From Acidobacteriota bacterium (GTDB lineage: Bacteria > Acidobacteriota > Vicinamibacteria > Marinacidobacterales > Marinacidobacteraceae), in assembly GCA_022826825.1 (NCBI GenBank), contig JAJDUD010000025.1, positions 1 through 61,389 on the forward strand: a stretch of 61,389 nt of DNA. The letters are read 5' to 3'. This document shows, piece by piece, positions 8,171 to 16,539 of the stretch (the stretch's first letter is position 1; each line of letters begins with the position of its first letter). Position numbers and translations under genes: made by a program. The notes beneath the pieces were generated by a model. That model saw only the letters and a program-made list of their open reading frames with translations. It did no database searches and was not told the origin of the DNA.

Positions 8171-11100
8171 ATGCGCATCGTCGACTTCTCCATCCGGCGG
8201 CCGGTCACCGTCGTGGTCCTGTTCATCGCGATCGTGGTGTTCGGGGTGGTCGGCTTCGACCGCCTGTCCGTGGACCTTCTGCCGGACATCACCTATCCGT
8301 CGCTGAACGTCCGCACCGACTACGAGGGCGCCGCGCCGAGCGAGATCGAGAACCTGATCACCCGGCCCATCGAGAACGCGGTGGGGGTGGTCAACAACGT
8401 GGTGCGGGTTGTGTCCTCCTCCCGGCCGGATCTGAGCGAAGTCACGCTCGAGTTCGGCTGGGGAACCGACATGGACATGGCGGCGCTCGACGTGCGCGAA
8501 CGCCTGGACGTGGTGCGCCTGCCGCTCGACGCGCCGCGGCCGACGCTCCTGCGCTTTGATCCCTCGCTGGATCCGATCCTCCGCTTCGGCCTCACCGGCG
8601 AAGAGGACCTCGTCCGGCTGCGGCTGATCGCGGAGCAGGAGATCCAGCGCAACCTCGAGCGCGTCGAGGGCGTGGCGGCGGTCCTGGTGAGCGGCGGGCT
8701 CGAGGAAGAGATCCACGTGGAGATCGACGAGCGGAAGGTGGCCAACCTGGGGCTCTCGGTCCCCGCCGTGGTGAGCCGGCTCGGCCAGGAGAACGTGAAC
8801 CTTACCGCCGGACGCCTGCTCGACGGCGGCACCGAGTACCTGGTGCGCACCATCAACGAGTTCGAGCGTCCCGAGGACATGCGCAACATCGTGGTGGATG
8901 CGGAACGCACCGTGATCCGGCTGGACGACGTGGCCACCATCCGGCGCGGCGCCAAGGAACGCGAGGTCATTACCCGCATCGACGGTCGGGAGTCCATCGA
9001 GGTCGCCGTCTACAAGGAGGGCGGCACGAACACGGTCACCGTGGCGGACGAGGTGCTGGCGCGGGTGGAGGGACTCGAGGAGCGGCTCGACCAGGTGGGC
9101 GAGGAACTCGTGCTCACCCTGGTGACCGACCAGGCGCGCTACATCCGCCAGTCGGTGTCCGAGGTGCTGCAGACCGCGGTGATGGGGGGCATCCTCGCGA
9201 TCTTCGTCCTGATCCTCTTCCTCGGGGAACTCCGGTCCACCCTGATCATCGGGGTCTCGATCCCCATTTCCGTCATCGGGACCTTCTTCCTGATGTACGT
9301 GTCGGGGGTCTCGCTCAACATCATGTCGCTCGGCGGCATCACCCTCGGGATCGGGCTCCTGGTGGACAACTCCATCGTGGTGCTGGAGGCGATCAAGCGG
9401 AAACGCCAGGAGGGACTCGGCCTCGTGGAGGCCTCGCAGGCCGGCACCGGCGAGGTCGGCCAGGCGGTGGTCGCGAGCACCATGACCACCGTCTGCGTGT
9501 TCGTTCCGATCGTGTTCGTCGAAGGCATCGCCGGGCAGCTCTTCGGAGATCAGGCGCTCACGGTCACGTTCTCGCTCGCGGTCTCGCTGCTCGTCGCGCT
9601 CACCCTGATCCCGATGCTCGCTTCACGGGAGTTCCGTCCGGTCGCCGCGTCGGAACAGGCATCGTTCCGGACGAAGGCGGGCCGCCTCTTCGGGAGAGCG
9701 GTCTCCGCGGTGAGCCGGGGCGCGCTCCTTGTCGCCTTCGGGGTCATCCGCGGCGTCGATCTCGTCATCAAGGGAATCCTCTGGCTGCCGAGCCGGCTCT
9801 TCCGTCTCGTCTATGACGGCATCGTCCGCGGGTATCCGCCGGTGCTGAACGGCGCCCTGAACCATCCGTTCCGCGTCGGGACCCTGGCCGTGGCGCTCTT
9901 CGCCGGCGCCCTCTACACCTTCCCCTCGCTCGGCACGGAACTCGTCCCCGAACTCATCCAGGGCGAGTTCTACGTGGACACCGAGCTTCCGGCAGGCACC
10001 CACCTGGACCTGAATTCACGGCGGCTGACGCGCCTCGAGGAAACGGCGGCGGAGGTCCCCGGCGTCCGCACCGTCTACGCGACGGTGGGGACCAGCAGCC
10101 AGCAGGGCGGGGCGGCCGGCGAGCTGCGCGAGAACATCGGCCAGCTCACGGTGGTGCTGGACCCGCCCGTGGACCGCGCCCGCGAAGACGCCGCGATGGC
10201 GGAGCTGCGCCCCTACCTCGAAGGAGACGAGGATCTCCTCTATGTCTTCGGGCGCCCGTCCTACTTCAGTTTCCGGACCCCGGTGGAACTCGAGATCCGG
10301 GGCTTCAACCTCACCATGCTCGAGCGGACCGCCGACGAGGCGGTGGCCGGTCTCCGGGAGATTCCCGGGCTCGTGGACGTGAAGTCGTCCACCGAGGGCG
10401 GGAACCCGGAACTCCAGGTGCGGTTCCACCGCGACCGGGTCGCGGCGCTCGGCTACAACGTGAACCAGCTCGGGACCCTGATCCGCTCCAAGGTGCTCGG
10501 CGACGTGGCCACCGACATCCAGCGGGAGGACCGGTCCATCGACATCCGCCTGCGCACCGACGAGTCCTTCCGGGATAGCGTCGAGGACCTGCGCAACCTG
10601 AACATCTCGGACGGCGGCGCCGCCACCATTCCGCTCTCCAGCGTGGCCGACGTGGACGAGGTGACCGGCCCCGCCGAGATCCGCCGCGCCGACGGCGAGC
10701 GGGTCGCCACCATCACCGCGAACATCGTGGGACGGGACCTCGGGAGCGTCGCCACCGACATCGAGGCGCTGATGGCCGGCATCTCGATGCCCGCCAGCTT
10801 CAGTTGGCGGCTCGGCGGGCAGCAGGAGGAGATGGAGACCTCCTTCGCGAGCATGCAGTTCGCGATCCTGCTCGCGGTGTTCATGGTCTACCTGGTGATG
10901 GCCTCGCAGTTCGAGTCGCTGCTCCATCCCTTCGTGATCCTCTTCTCCGTCCCGTTTTCCCTGGTCGGGGTCATCTTCGCCCTCAAGCTCTTCTCGGTGA
11001 CGGTGAGCGTGGTGGTGCTGATCGGGGTGATCATGCTGGCGGGCATCGTGGTGAACAACGCCATCCTGTTGCTCGACACCACGAACCGCCTCCGGCGGAG

Positions 11101-11329
11101 CGGGATGGCGAAGCTTGACGCGCTGCGGCAGGCGGGCAAGGTCCGCCTCCGTCCGATCCTGATGACCACCTCGACCACCGTCCTGGGCCTCTTCCCCATG
11201 GCGATCGGCCTGGGCGAGGGCAGTGAACTCCGCACCCCGATGGCGATCGCGGTCATCGGCGGGCTGATCCTCTCCACCGCCCTCACCCTGCTCGTCATCC
11301 CCGCCGTCTACCGGGTGATCGGACGGTAG
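8171..11329 (+). CDS. RND efflux permease 2
   Basis: A 1052-residue RND permease with a typical start (MRIVDFSIRRPVTVVVLFIAIVVFGVVGF) and 12 predicted helices. The helix 4 motif is LLVDNSIVVLEAI (Asp399, Asn400), the usual single-Asp form of many non-proteobacterial drug/amphiphile pumps. Helix 11 carries MLAGIVVNNAILLLD. It lies 30 bases after the adaptor gene and completes a permease-adaptor-permease operon. No TolC-type outer-membrane channel gene is present in the window. The two permeases are clearly different sequences, so a mixed trimer as in MdtBC is possible but unproven. Confidence 0.94.
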   Translation: MRIVDFSIRRPVTVVVLFIAIVVFGVVGFDRLSVDLLPDITYPSLNVRTDYEGAAPSEIENLITRPIENAVGVVNNVVRVVSSSRPDLSEVTLEFGWGTDMDMAALDVRERLDVVRLPLDAPRPTLLRFDPSLDPILRFGLTGEEDLVRLRLIAEQEIQRNLERVEGVAAVLVSGGLEEEIHVEIDERKVANLGLSVPAVVSRLGQENVNLTAGRLLDGGTEYLVRTINEFERPEDMRNIVVDAERTVIRLDDVATIRRGAKEREVITRIDGRESIEVAVYKEGGTNTVTVADEVLARVEGLEERLDQVGEELVLTLVTDQARYIRQSVSEVLQTAVMGGILAIFVLILFLGELRSTLIIGVSIPISVIGTFFLMYVSGVSLNIMSLGGITLGIGLLVDNSIVVLEAIKRKRQEGLGLVEASQAGTGEVGQAVVASTMTTVCVFVPIVFVEGIAGQLFGDQALTVTFSLAVSLLVALTLIPMLASREFRPVAASEQASFRTKAGRLFGRAVSAVSRGALLVAFGVIRGVDLVIKGILWLPSRLFRLVYDGIVRGYPPVLNGALNHPFRVGTLAVALFAGALYTFPSLGTELVPELIQGEFYVDTELPAGTHLDLNSRRLTRLEETAAEVPGVRTVYATVGTSSQQGGAAGELRENIGQLTVVLDPPVDRAREDAAMAELRPYLEGDEDLLYVFGRPSYFSFRTPVELEIRGFNLTMLERTADEAVAGLREIPGLVDVKSSTEGGNPELQVRFHRDRVAALGYNVNQLGTLIRSKVLGDVATDIQREDRSIDIRLRTDESFRDSVEDLRNLNISDGGAATIPLSSVADVDEVTGPAEIRRADGERVATITANIVGRDLGSVATDIEALMAGISMPASFSWRLGGQQEEMETSFASMQFAILLAVFMVYLVMASQFESLLHPFVILFSVPFSLVGVIFALKLFSVTVSVVVLIGVIMLAGIVVNNAILLLDTTNRLRRSGMAKLDALRQAGKVRLRPILMTTSTTVLGLFPMAIGLGEGSELRTPMAIAVIGGLILSTALTLLVIPAVYRVIGR

Positions 11330-11337
11330 CGGGGAAC

Positions 11338-11389
11338 GCCGCTCTGCCGAGCGGCGCCGCGGGCGGTTCCCTGCCGCCCGGAGAACCGC
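11338..11389 (+). terminator. Paired hairpins after the RND operon
   Basis: Two GC-rich stem-loops follow the permease stop: GCCGCT/AGCGGC at 11338-11355 and GCGGTTC/GAACCGC at 11363-11389. There is no T-run, so this is only a possible intrinsic or Rho-assisted end. Confidence 0.4.
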
Positions 11390-11426
11390 GAAAACGGATC
11401 TGGGTTCGGTTCCGGGCCACAAAATA

Positions 11427-11454
11427 TTGCCTGATCTATGTGGTTTTGTATAGT
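11427..11454 (+). promoter_or_regulatory. Sigma-70 promoter of the abiE locus (leaderless)
   Basis: TTGCCT (11427-11432) and TATAGT (11449-11454) are separated by 16 bases, a near-consensus promoter in an AT-rich patch. The expected start point is about base 11461, one base before the ATG at 11462, so the transcript should be leaderless. Confidence 0.7.
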
Positions 11455-11461
11455 TCCTGCA

Positions 11462-12106
11462 ATGCCTTTCGAGGATCTTCTCCACATCGTCGGCGGCGAG
11501 CCGGTGTTCGACACCGGCTTCCTGGCCGCTGACACGCGCAGCCCGGCGGTTCTTGCGGGCCAGCTCGACCGCTGGCGGCGGACGGGGAAGATCCTCCAGC
11601 TCCGGCGCGGTCTCTATGCGCTCGCGCCGCCGTACCGGAAGACGTTCCCCCAGCCGTTCCTCGTCGCCAACCGGATTTCCCCCGGCAGCTACGTCAGCGG
11701 CGTGGCGGCGCTCGCGCACTACGGCGCCATTCCCGAAACGGTGTTCGAGGTGACGAGCTGCGGACCGGGCCGGCCGTGCCGGCGGGAGACCCCGCTGGGA
11801 CGCTTCTCCTACCGCTTCCTGAAACCCGCCCTGCGCACCGGATATCGCCGGCTCGAGCTCGCCGGCCGCCAGTACGCGTTCGTCGCCACCCCGGAGAAGG
11901 CGTTCCTCGACCTCGCCTGGTTCCATCCCGACGGGGACGACCCCGCCTGGATTGACGAGCTGCGACTGGATCTCGAAGCGTTCTCCTCGGCGGAATTGAC
12001 GCGGGCCGCCGCCGCGTCCGGGAGCCCGAAACTGATGCGGGCAGCCGAGATTCTCGGTGCGCAGGTGGACGATCCGGAGTTGGCGTTTCGGCGGCTCGAC
12101 GTATGA
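11462..12106 (+). CDS. abiEi: AbiEi-family antitoxin/transcriptional repressor
   Basis: A 214-residue type IV antitoxin of the AbiEi family. The N-terminal winged helix is seen in DTGFLAADTRSPAVLAGQLDRWRRTGKILQLRRGLYAL, and the body contains YVSGVAALAHYGAIPETVFEVTS and ATPEKAFLDL, both typical of the family. It would repress its own operon and neutralise the downstream nucleotidyltransferase. I chose ATG 11462 over the in-frame ATG 11438 because the -10 box TATAGT (11449-11454) lies between them. It overlaps the toxin gene by ATGA, the usual antitoxin-toxin coupling. Confidence 0.85.
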   Translation: MPFEDLLHIVGGEPVFDTGFLAADTRSPAVLAGQLDRWRRTGKILQLRRGLYALAPPYRKTFPQPFLVANRISPGSYVSGVAALAHYGAIPETVFEVTSCGPGRPCRRETPLGRFSYRFLKPALRTGYRRLELAGRQYAFVATPEKAFLDLAWFHPDGDDPAWIDELRLDLEAFSSAELTRAAAASGSPKLMRAAEILGAQVDDPELAFRRLDV

Positions 12107-12903
12107 AGGACCACGCTCTCACGCTCGCCGGACAAGCTGCCGCCGGGCAGGGGACAAACGTGCTGCGGGAGTATCTCCAGGCGCGCATCCTGGAGACCCT
12201 CCAGCGCGTGGGCGCGACGAGCGCCCTCGTGTTCTGCGGCGGGACGGCGCTCCGTTTCCTCTACGATCTGCCACGCTACTCCGAAGACCTGGACTTCACG
12301 CTGGAGGGAGATCGCCACCGCTATGACCCGGAGCGCTGGCTGACGGAGATCGGCCGGCAGTTCCGCCGCGAAGGGTATGAGGTCGAAGCGGCGCTCCGGG
12401 ACCAGCGAGTCGTGCACATCGGGTGGCTGCGTTTCCCCGGTCTCCTGTACCAGGCGGGGCTGTCCCCCCAACCCTCGCAGAAGCTGCGGATCAAGGTGGA
12501 CGTGGACACGAATCCGCCGCCGGGCGCCGTGACCGAGACGGGCGTTTCCCGGCGGCACGGCGCCGTCCGCCTGCGCCACCATGACCGCGCGTCGCTGCTC
12601 GCCGGGAAGCTGGCGGCGATCCTCTCCCGGCCCTACGCCAAAGGCCGCGATCTCTACGACCTGGCGTGGTACCTGGCGGACCGTCGCTGGCCCCCGCCGA
12701 ACCTCGGTCTGCTGAACGCGGCGCTTCGCCAGACGAAGCCCGAGGCGGCCGCGCTCACCGGCGAGACCTGGCGGCAGGCGGTGGAGCACCGCGTGGAAGA
12801 GCTCCCCTGGGAGCAGGTCACGACGGACGCGCTGCCGTTCCTCGAAGACGCCCGGACGATGCTGACCCGCGAGGAGACCCTCGCGCTGCTCCGGCCTGCC
12901 TGA
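12103..12903 (+). CDS. abiEii: AbiEii-family nucleotidyltransferase toxin
   Basis: A 266-residue nucleotidyltransferase of the AbiEii toxin family (DNA polymerase beta fold). The signature GGTALR (residues 46-51) and YSEDLDF (Asp62 and Asp64 as metal ligands) are intact, followed by a third acidic strand (KLRIKVDVD) and the conserved helix RASLLAGKLAAILSRPYAKGRDLYDLAW. Members transfer nucleotides to RNA targets such as tRNA, or bind GTP, and cause reversible growth arrest; some loci act in phage abortive infection. All recognised active-site residues are present, so the toxin is probably functional. It is translationally coupled to abiEi. Confidence 0.9.
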   Translation: MKDHALTLAGQAAAGQGTNVLREYLQARILETLQRVGATSALVFCGGTALRFLYDLPRYSEDLDFTLEGDRHRYDPERWLTEIGRQFRREGYEVEAALRDQRVVHIGWLRFPGLLYQAGLSPQPSQKLRIKVDVDTNPPPGAVTETGVSRRHGAVRLRHHDRASLLAGKLAAILSRPYAKGRDLYDLAWYLADRRWPPPNLGLLNAALRQTKPEAAALTGETWRQAVEHRVEELPWEQVTTDALPFLEDARTMLTREETLALLRPA

Positions 12904-12976
12904 CCCCGGAATTCACCCGCGAGACGGGCGGGGCCGGAAGCCGTCCGGCAACGCCGGGAGTCCCTCCGTCCGCCCC

Positions 12977-12982
12977 TATACT
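12977..12982 (+). promoter_or_regulatory. -10 box of the ferredoxin reductase gene
   Basis: TATACT lies 10 bases before the ATG at 12993, which implies a leader of about 3 bases and no Shine-Dalgarno site. No -35 box is recognisable. Confidence 0.5.
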
Positions 12983-12992
12983 TCGCGCCCAA

Positions 12993-14390
12993 ATGACGAG
13001 TCCCGGCACCCCCGACCATCCGCTGCGGGTCGCGGTCTTCGGATCCGGCCCGACCGGCTTCTACGCCACCGATCATCTCTTCAAGGCCGACGGGCTCACC
13101 GTCGAGGTGGACCTCTACGACCGGCTGCCGACCCCGTACGGGCTGGTGCGGGGCGGCGTCGCGCCGGACCACCAGAAGATCAAGAACGTGACCCGGGTCT
13201 ACGAGCGCACCGCCCAGAATTCCCGCTTCCGCTTCTACGGTGGGGTGGAGTTCGGCAGCGACATCAAGCTGGCCGACTGCGAGCGCCACTACCACGCGGT
13301 CATCTACTGCGTGGGCGCCCAGGTGGACCGGGCCATGCGCATTCCCGGCGAGTCCCTGCCCAGAAGCCACGCGGCGACCGAATTCGTGGCCTGGTACAAC
13401 GGCCATCCCGATTACCGCGACCGGGAGTTCGACCTCTCCCAGGAGTCGGTGGCGGTCGTCGGGGTCGGCAACGTGGCGGTGGACGTCTGCCGCGTCCTGA
13501 CCCGCTCGGTCGACGAGCTCAAGACGACCGACATCGCCGACTACGCGCTCGAGCAACTCGCCGAGAGCCGGATCCGGGAGGTCCACATGCTCGGTCGGCG
13601 GGGTCCCGCGCAGGCGGCCTTCACCAACCCGGAGATCAAGGAACTCGGGGAACTGGAAGGCGGCGACATCCGGGTGTTCGAAGAGGAAGCCGCCCTCGAC
13701 CCGGTCAGTCAGGAGTGGGTGGACTCCGGAGCGGACAAATCGGCCCCCCGGAAGGTCGAGATCCTCCAGCAGTACGCCGCCGAGCAGCGTTCGGGCAAAC
13801 CACGGACGCTCTTCGTGCGCTTCCTCGTGTCCCCGGTGGAACTGATCGCCGGCGAGGACGGCGGGGTCACCCGCGTGAAGCTCGTTCACAACGAGCTCTA
13901 CAGGAACGAGCGCGGCACGATCCGCCCGCGAGCCACCGAGCGCTTCGAGGATCTCGATGCCGGCCTCGTGTTCCGCTCGGTCGGCTACCGCGGCGTCGCC
14001 CTGCCCGACGTTCCCTTCCGCGATGACTGGGGCGTCATTCCGCACGAGGTCGGGCGGGTGCTCGATTCTCCCGACGGCGAGCATCTCCCGGGCCAGTACT
14101 GCGCCGGCTGGATCAAGCGCGGCCCCACCGGGGTGATCGGCACCAACAAGCCCGACGCCCTCGAGACCGTGCAGGTACTGCTCGAAGACGTGGCCGCCGG
14201 CAAACACTGGCAGCCGGAATCCCCCACCGCGGAAGCCATTGAGCGCCTGGTGGCCGAACGCGTCCCCACCTACTTCTCGTTCGCCGACTGGAAGGCGCTC
14301 GACGCGCTCGAGGTCGCGCGCGGCAAGGCCGAAGGCCGCCCCCGGGTGAAGTTCGTCAGCGTCGAGGAGATGCAGGCCGCGATCCGCTAG
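12993..14390 (+). CDS. fprA: Ferredoxin/adrenodoxin-NADP+ reductase (FprA type)
   Basis: A 465-residue flavoprotein of the adrenodoxin-reductase type. The FAD Rossmann motif (VAVFGSGPTGFYATDHL), the family motif LPTPYGLVRGGVAPDHQ, the NADP site (VAVVGVGNVAVDVCRVL) and the C-terminal GWIKRGPTGVIGTNK are all present. It passes electrons between NADP(H) and ferredoxin in the cytoplasm. In this window it could link to the ferredoxin-dependent KorAB enzyme, though they are 28 kb apart. The frame is open far upstream, but homology starts at this ATG and a TATACT box precedes it. It lies between two nucleotidyltransferase toxin-like loci. Confidence 0.95.
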   Translation: MTSPGTPDHPLRVAVFGSGPTGFYATDHLFKADGLTVEVDLYDRLPTPYGLVRGGVAPDHQKIKNVTRVYERTAQNSRFRFYGGVEFGSDIKLADCERHYHAVIYCVGAQVDRAMRIPGESLPRSHAATEFVAWYNGHPDYRDREFDLSQESVAVVGVGNVAVDVCRVLTRSVDELKTTDIADYALEQLAESRIREVHMLGRRGPAQAAFTNPEIKELGELEGGDIRVFEEEAALDPVSQEWVDSGADKSAPRKVEILQQYAAEQRSGKPRTLFVRFLVSPVELIAGEDGGVTRVKLVHNELYRNERGTIRPRATERFEDLDAGLVFRSVGYRGVALPDVPFRDDWGVIPHEVGRVLDSPDGEHLPGQYCAGWIKRGPTGVIGTNKPDALETVQVLLEDVAAGKHWQPESPTAEAIERLVAERVPTYFSFADWKALDALEVARGKAEGRPRVKFVSVEEMQAAIR

Positions 14391-14401
14391 GGCAGGGACC
14401 G

Positions 14402-14502
14402 CCGGCCTCCGGCCGGCATCGCGGCCCGCCGGGCTGCGGAGTGCGCGGAGCCCGTCTCACCCGGCGGCGCCCCTGGCTTGGAACGCGGACCTCCGGTCGG
14501 CA
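14402..14502. repeat. Hairpin pair including inverted REP-like copy
   Basis: Downstream of fprA. Bases 14402-14418 form a hairpin (GCCGGCCTCCGGCCGGC). Bases 14475-14502 are an inverted copy of the REP-like unit found at 15-44, with one change in the stem (GCGGACC in place of GCCGACC). Bases between them show no gene. Confidence 0.6.
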
Positions 14503-14546
14503 TCGCCCGGGAGCGCGAAACCAGGAAAGTGCGTTTCATGTCAATC

Positions 14547-14576
14547 AGTGTTTCACTGCCAGCGAAACACTATAAT
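14547..14576 (+). promoter_or_regulatory. Operator palindrome overlapping a TATAAT box
   Basis: A perfect 8-base inverted repeat, AGTGTTTC (14547-14554) and GAAACACT (14564-14571), with a 9-base spacer, runs directly into a consensus TATAAT at 14571-14576. It lies just ahead of a gene encoding a winged-helix protein, so it is a good candidate for its autoregulatory operator. The -10 is so close to ATG 14579 that translation may begin at the later in-frame ATG 14609. Confidence 0.6.
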
Positions 14577-14578
14577 TC

Positions 14579-15688
14579 ATGGAACAATTGGGACCGCGAG
14601 AGAACCCGATGCGAACCACAAGCAGACGGCCACCTTCCGGGATTCGGGTTGCGCGGCAAGTCGAACAATCGTTGGCTGAGCGAATTCCGTCCGGCTGGCG
14701 CCTCCGAGACCGGTCGGGGGCGCGGACAAGTCGCTTCCCGGTGGACCTGCTGGTGGAGATCGAATCACCCTCCGGCGAGACGGCACTGCTCGCCGTCGAG
14801 ATCAAACGCACCCTGGAATCGCGGGACATTCTTCCCGCGATTCAACGAATCTCGCAGATTGCCGAGGCGTTTCCGACTCGCGCCGTGCCCGTCGTGGCGG
14901 CTGCCTATCTGTCTCCGCGGGCTCGTGTCCTGCTTCGTGACCGTGGCGTGGGCTATGTCGACACCACCGGCAACATCCGCATCGAGTCTTCCAGACCAGG
15001 GCTCTTCATAGCGGCCGACGGGGTTGATTGCGATCCCTGGCCCAGGGATCACAAACTCCAGACCCTGCGGGGCCGGGGCGCTGCGCGGGCGCTGCGGGCG
15101 GTAGTCGACACCCGTCCGCCATACGGAGTGCGTGAATTGGCCAAGCGAACCGGGGCTTCGGCTCCGACCCTGTCGCGCGTGTTGGACGTACTCGAGAGGG
15201 ACGCGATCGTGACCCGCAGGCGAGGGGCCGTCCTGACAGTCGATTGGCGGGCGGCGATTCGCCGGTGGGCTGAGGACTACGCTCAGACGGAGTCGAATAC
15301 ACCCATGTTGGCGCTGGAGCCGCGGGGACTGCCGGCCATCGAGAGAAAGCTCCGGGCGGCGAAGTTCGCGTACGCCGTGACCGGAGCTTTCGCTGCCCAG
15401 CGGTTCGATCCCGTGGCGCCGGCGAGGCTCGCGGCCGTTTACGTAAAGGACGCGGGGGAATCCATCGATACCCTCGATCTCCGCGGAGCCGAAGTTGGCG
15501 CGAACGTCGTGTTCCTGGAACCGTTGGACGCTGTCGTCTTCGAACGAACGTTGGATCGCGACGGGCTTCGCTGCGTCGCCCCCAGTCAGCTTGCCGTGGA
15601 TCTGCTGACCGGACCCGGCCGCGAACCGTCGCAAGGCGAGCAGATGTTGCAATGGATGGAGCAGAACGAGCATGACTGGAGGTCCTGA
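14579..15688 (+). CDS. PD-(D/E)XK-like / winged-helix protein, putative antitoxin
   Basis: A 369-residue protein (359 if it starts at ATG 14609). Residues about 30-110 look like a PD-(D/E)XK nuclease-type fold: FPVD (Asp56), then an 18-residue gap to VEIK (Glu74, Lys76). After GVGYVDTTGNIRIE comes a winged helix at about 168-223 (YGVRELAKRTGASAPTLSRVLDVLERD). The C-terminal 140 residues resemble the ligand-like half of AbiEi-type antitoxins. It overlaps the nucleotidyltransferase gene by 17 bases. I infer a type IV-like antitoxin and repressor. Whether the nuclease-like domain cuts DNA or only binds is unknown. The fold calls are from motif spacing only. Confidence 0.68.
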   Translation: MEQLGPRENPMRTTSRRPPSGIRVARQVEQSLAERIPSGWRLRDRSGARTSRFPVDLLVEIESPSGETALLAVEIKRTLESRDILPAIQRISQIAEAFPTRAVPVVAAAYLSPRARVLLRDRGVGYVDTTGNIRIESSRPGLFIAADGVDCDPWPRDHKLQTLRGRGAARALRAVVDTRPPYGVRELAKRTGASAPTLSRVLDVLERDAIVTRRRGAVLTVDWRAAIRRWAEDYAQTESNTPMLALEPRGLPAIERKLRAAKFAYAVTGAFAAQRFDPVAPARLAAVYVKDAGESIDTLDLRGAEVGANVVFLEPLDAVVFERTLDRDGLRCVAPSQLAVDLLTGPGREPSQGEQMLQWMEQNEHDWRS

Positions 15689-16490
15689 TCCGCTGTACGT
15701 GCGGGCACGCGCCGCGCTGCTTGACGCGGCCGATGCGCTGGCGGAACAACGGGACGCCGTGGTGCTCGTCGGAGCCCAGGCGTTGTACCTGCACACCGGC
15801 GAGGCCGATTTTGTGGTTCCGGAGTACACGATCGATGCTGATTTCTGCGTAGCGCCAGGCGGCCTGAGTGACACGCCGCTTCTGGACGAGATGTTGCGGG
15901 CGGGTGGGTTCTCACAGAGAGAGCAACCGGGCGCGTGGCGGAGCCCGGACGGGATGCCCGTCGATCTCATGGTGCCGGAAGCTCTGGCCGGAGCCGGTTC
16001 CCGGGGTGCTCGCCTTGGACCGCACGGCAAGAGGGCGGCCCGGCGAGCCAGAGGGCTGGAGGGAGCGCTTGTAGATCGGAAGTCGATGGACATCCCGTCG
16101 CTCGATCCGAACGTAGAACGGTCCGTTGCGATGCTCGTGGCCGGACCGGCGGCGCTGCTCGTAGCCAAGATCCACAAGATCTCGGAGCGCGCCGAGAATC
16201 CCCGTCGGCTTCGTGACAAGGACGCACTCGATGTCTTGCGTCTCTTGCAGGCTACCGACACAGCGACCCTATCGGCAGGGTTGGTGCGGCTTGCACACCA
16301 CGAAGTCAGCAAGACGGTTACGACCGAAGCGGTGTCGCAGCTCGCCCCTTTGTTCGCCACCCCGGAAGCCGAGGGTACCCGGATGGCAGTCCGGGCGGCC
16401 GGACCCAACGCGGAGGGTGATGTGATCGCCGCATCCCTCGGCGCGCTGGTGTCAGATCTCCTTGGCGCAACGCCGATCGGGCAGGGGTAG
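15672..16490 (+). CDS. Nucleotidyltransferase, putative toxin of a type IV-like pair
   Basis: 272 residues. A polymerase-beta type nucleotidyltransferase core is visible: VLVGAQALYLH (Gly34, the glycine turn), TIDADF (Asp55 and Asp57) and MPVDLMVPE (Asp98, the third acidic residue). The later segment AALLVAKIHKISERAENPRRLRDKDALDVLRLL matches the lysine-helix and RDKDxxD helix found in AbiEii-like and related transferases. Its start lies inside the 3' end of the preceding putative antitoxin gene, so they are co-translated. It is different from the AbiEii gene at 12103, so this is a second, separate locus. Function as a toxin is inferred from arrangement. Confidence 0.75.
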   Translation: MTGGPDPLYVRARAALLDAADALAEQRDAVVLVGAQALYLHTGEADFVVPEYTIDADFCVAPGGLSDTPLLDEMLRAGGFSQREQPGAWRSPDGMPVDLMVPEALAGAGSRGARLGPHGKRAARRARGLEGALVDRKSMDIPSLDPNVERSVAMLVAGPAALLVAKIHKISERAENPRRLRDKDALDVLRLLQATDTATLSAGLVRLAHHEVSKTVTTEAVSQLAPLFATPEAEGTRMAVRAAGPNAEGDVIAASLGALVSDLLGATPIGQG

Positions 16491-16539
16491 CTCGACCGCA
16501 GATTCGTCCCGAGACGCCACCCGATCCTCGACCTCCCGT

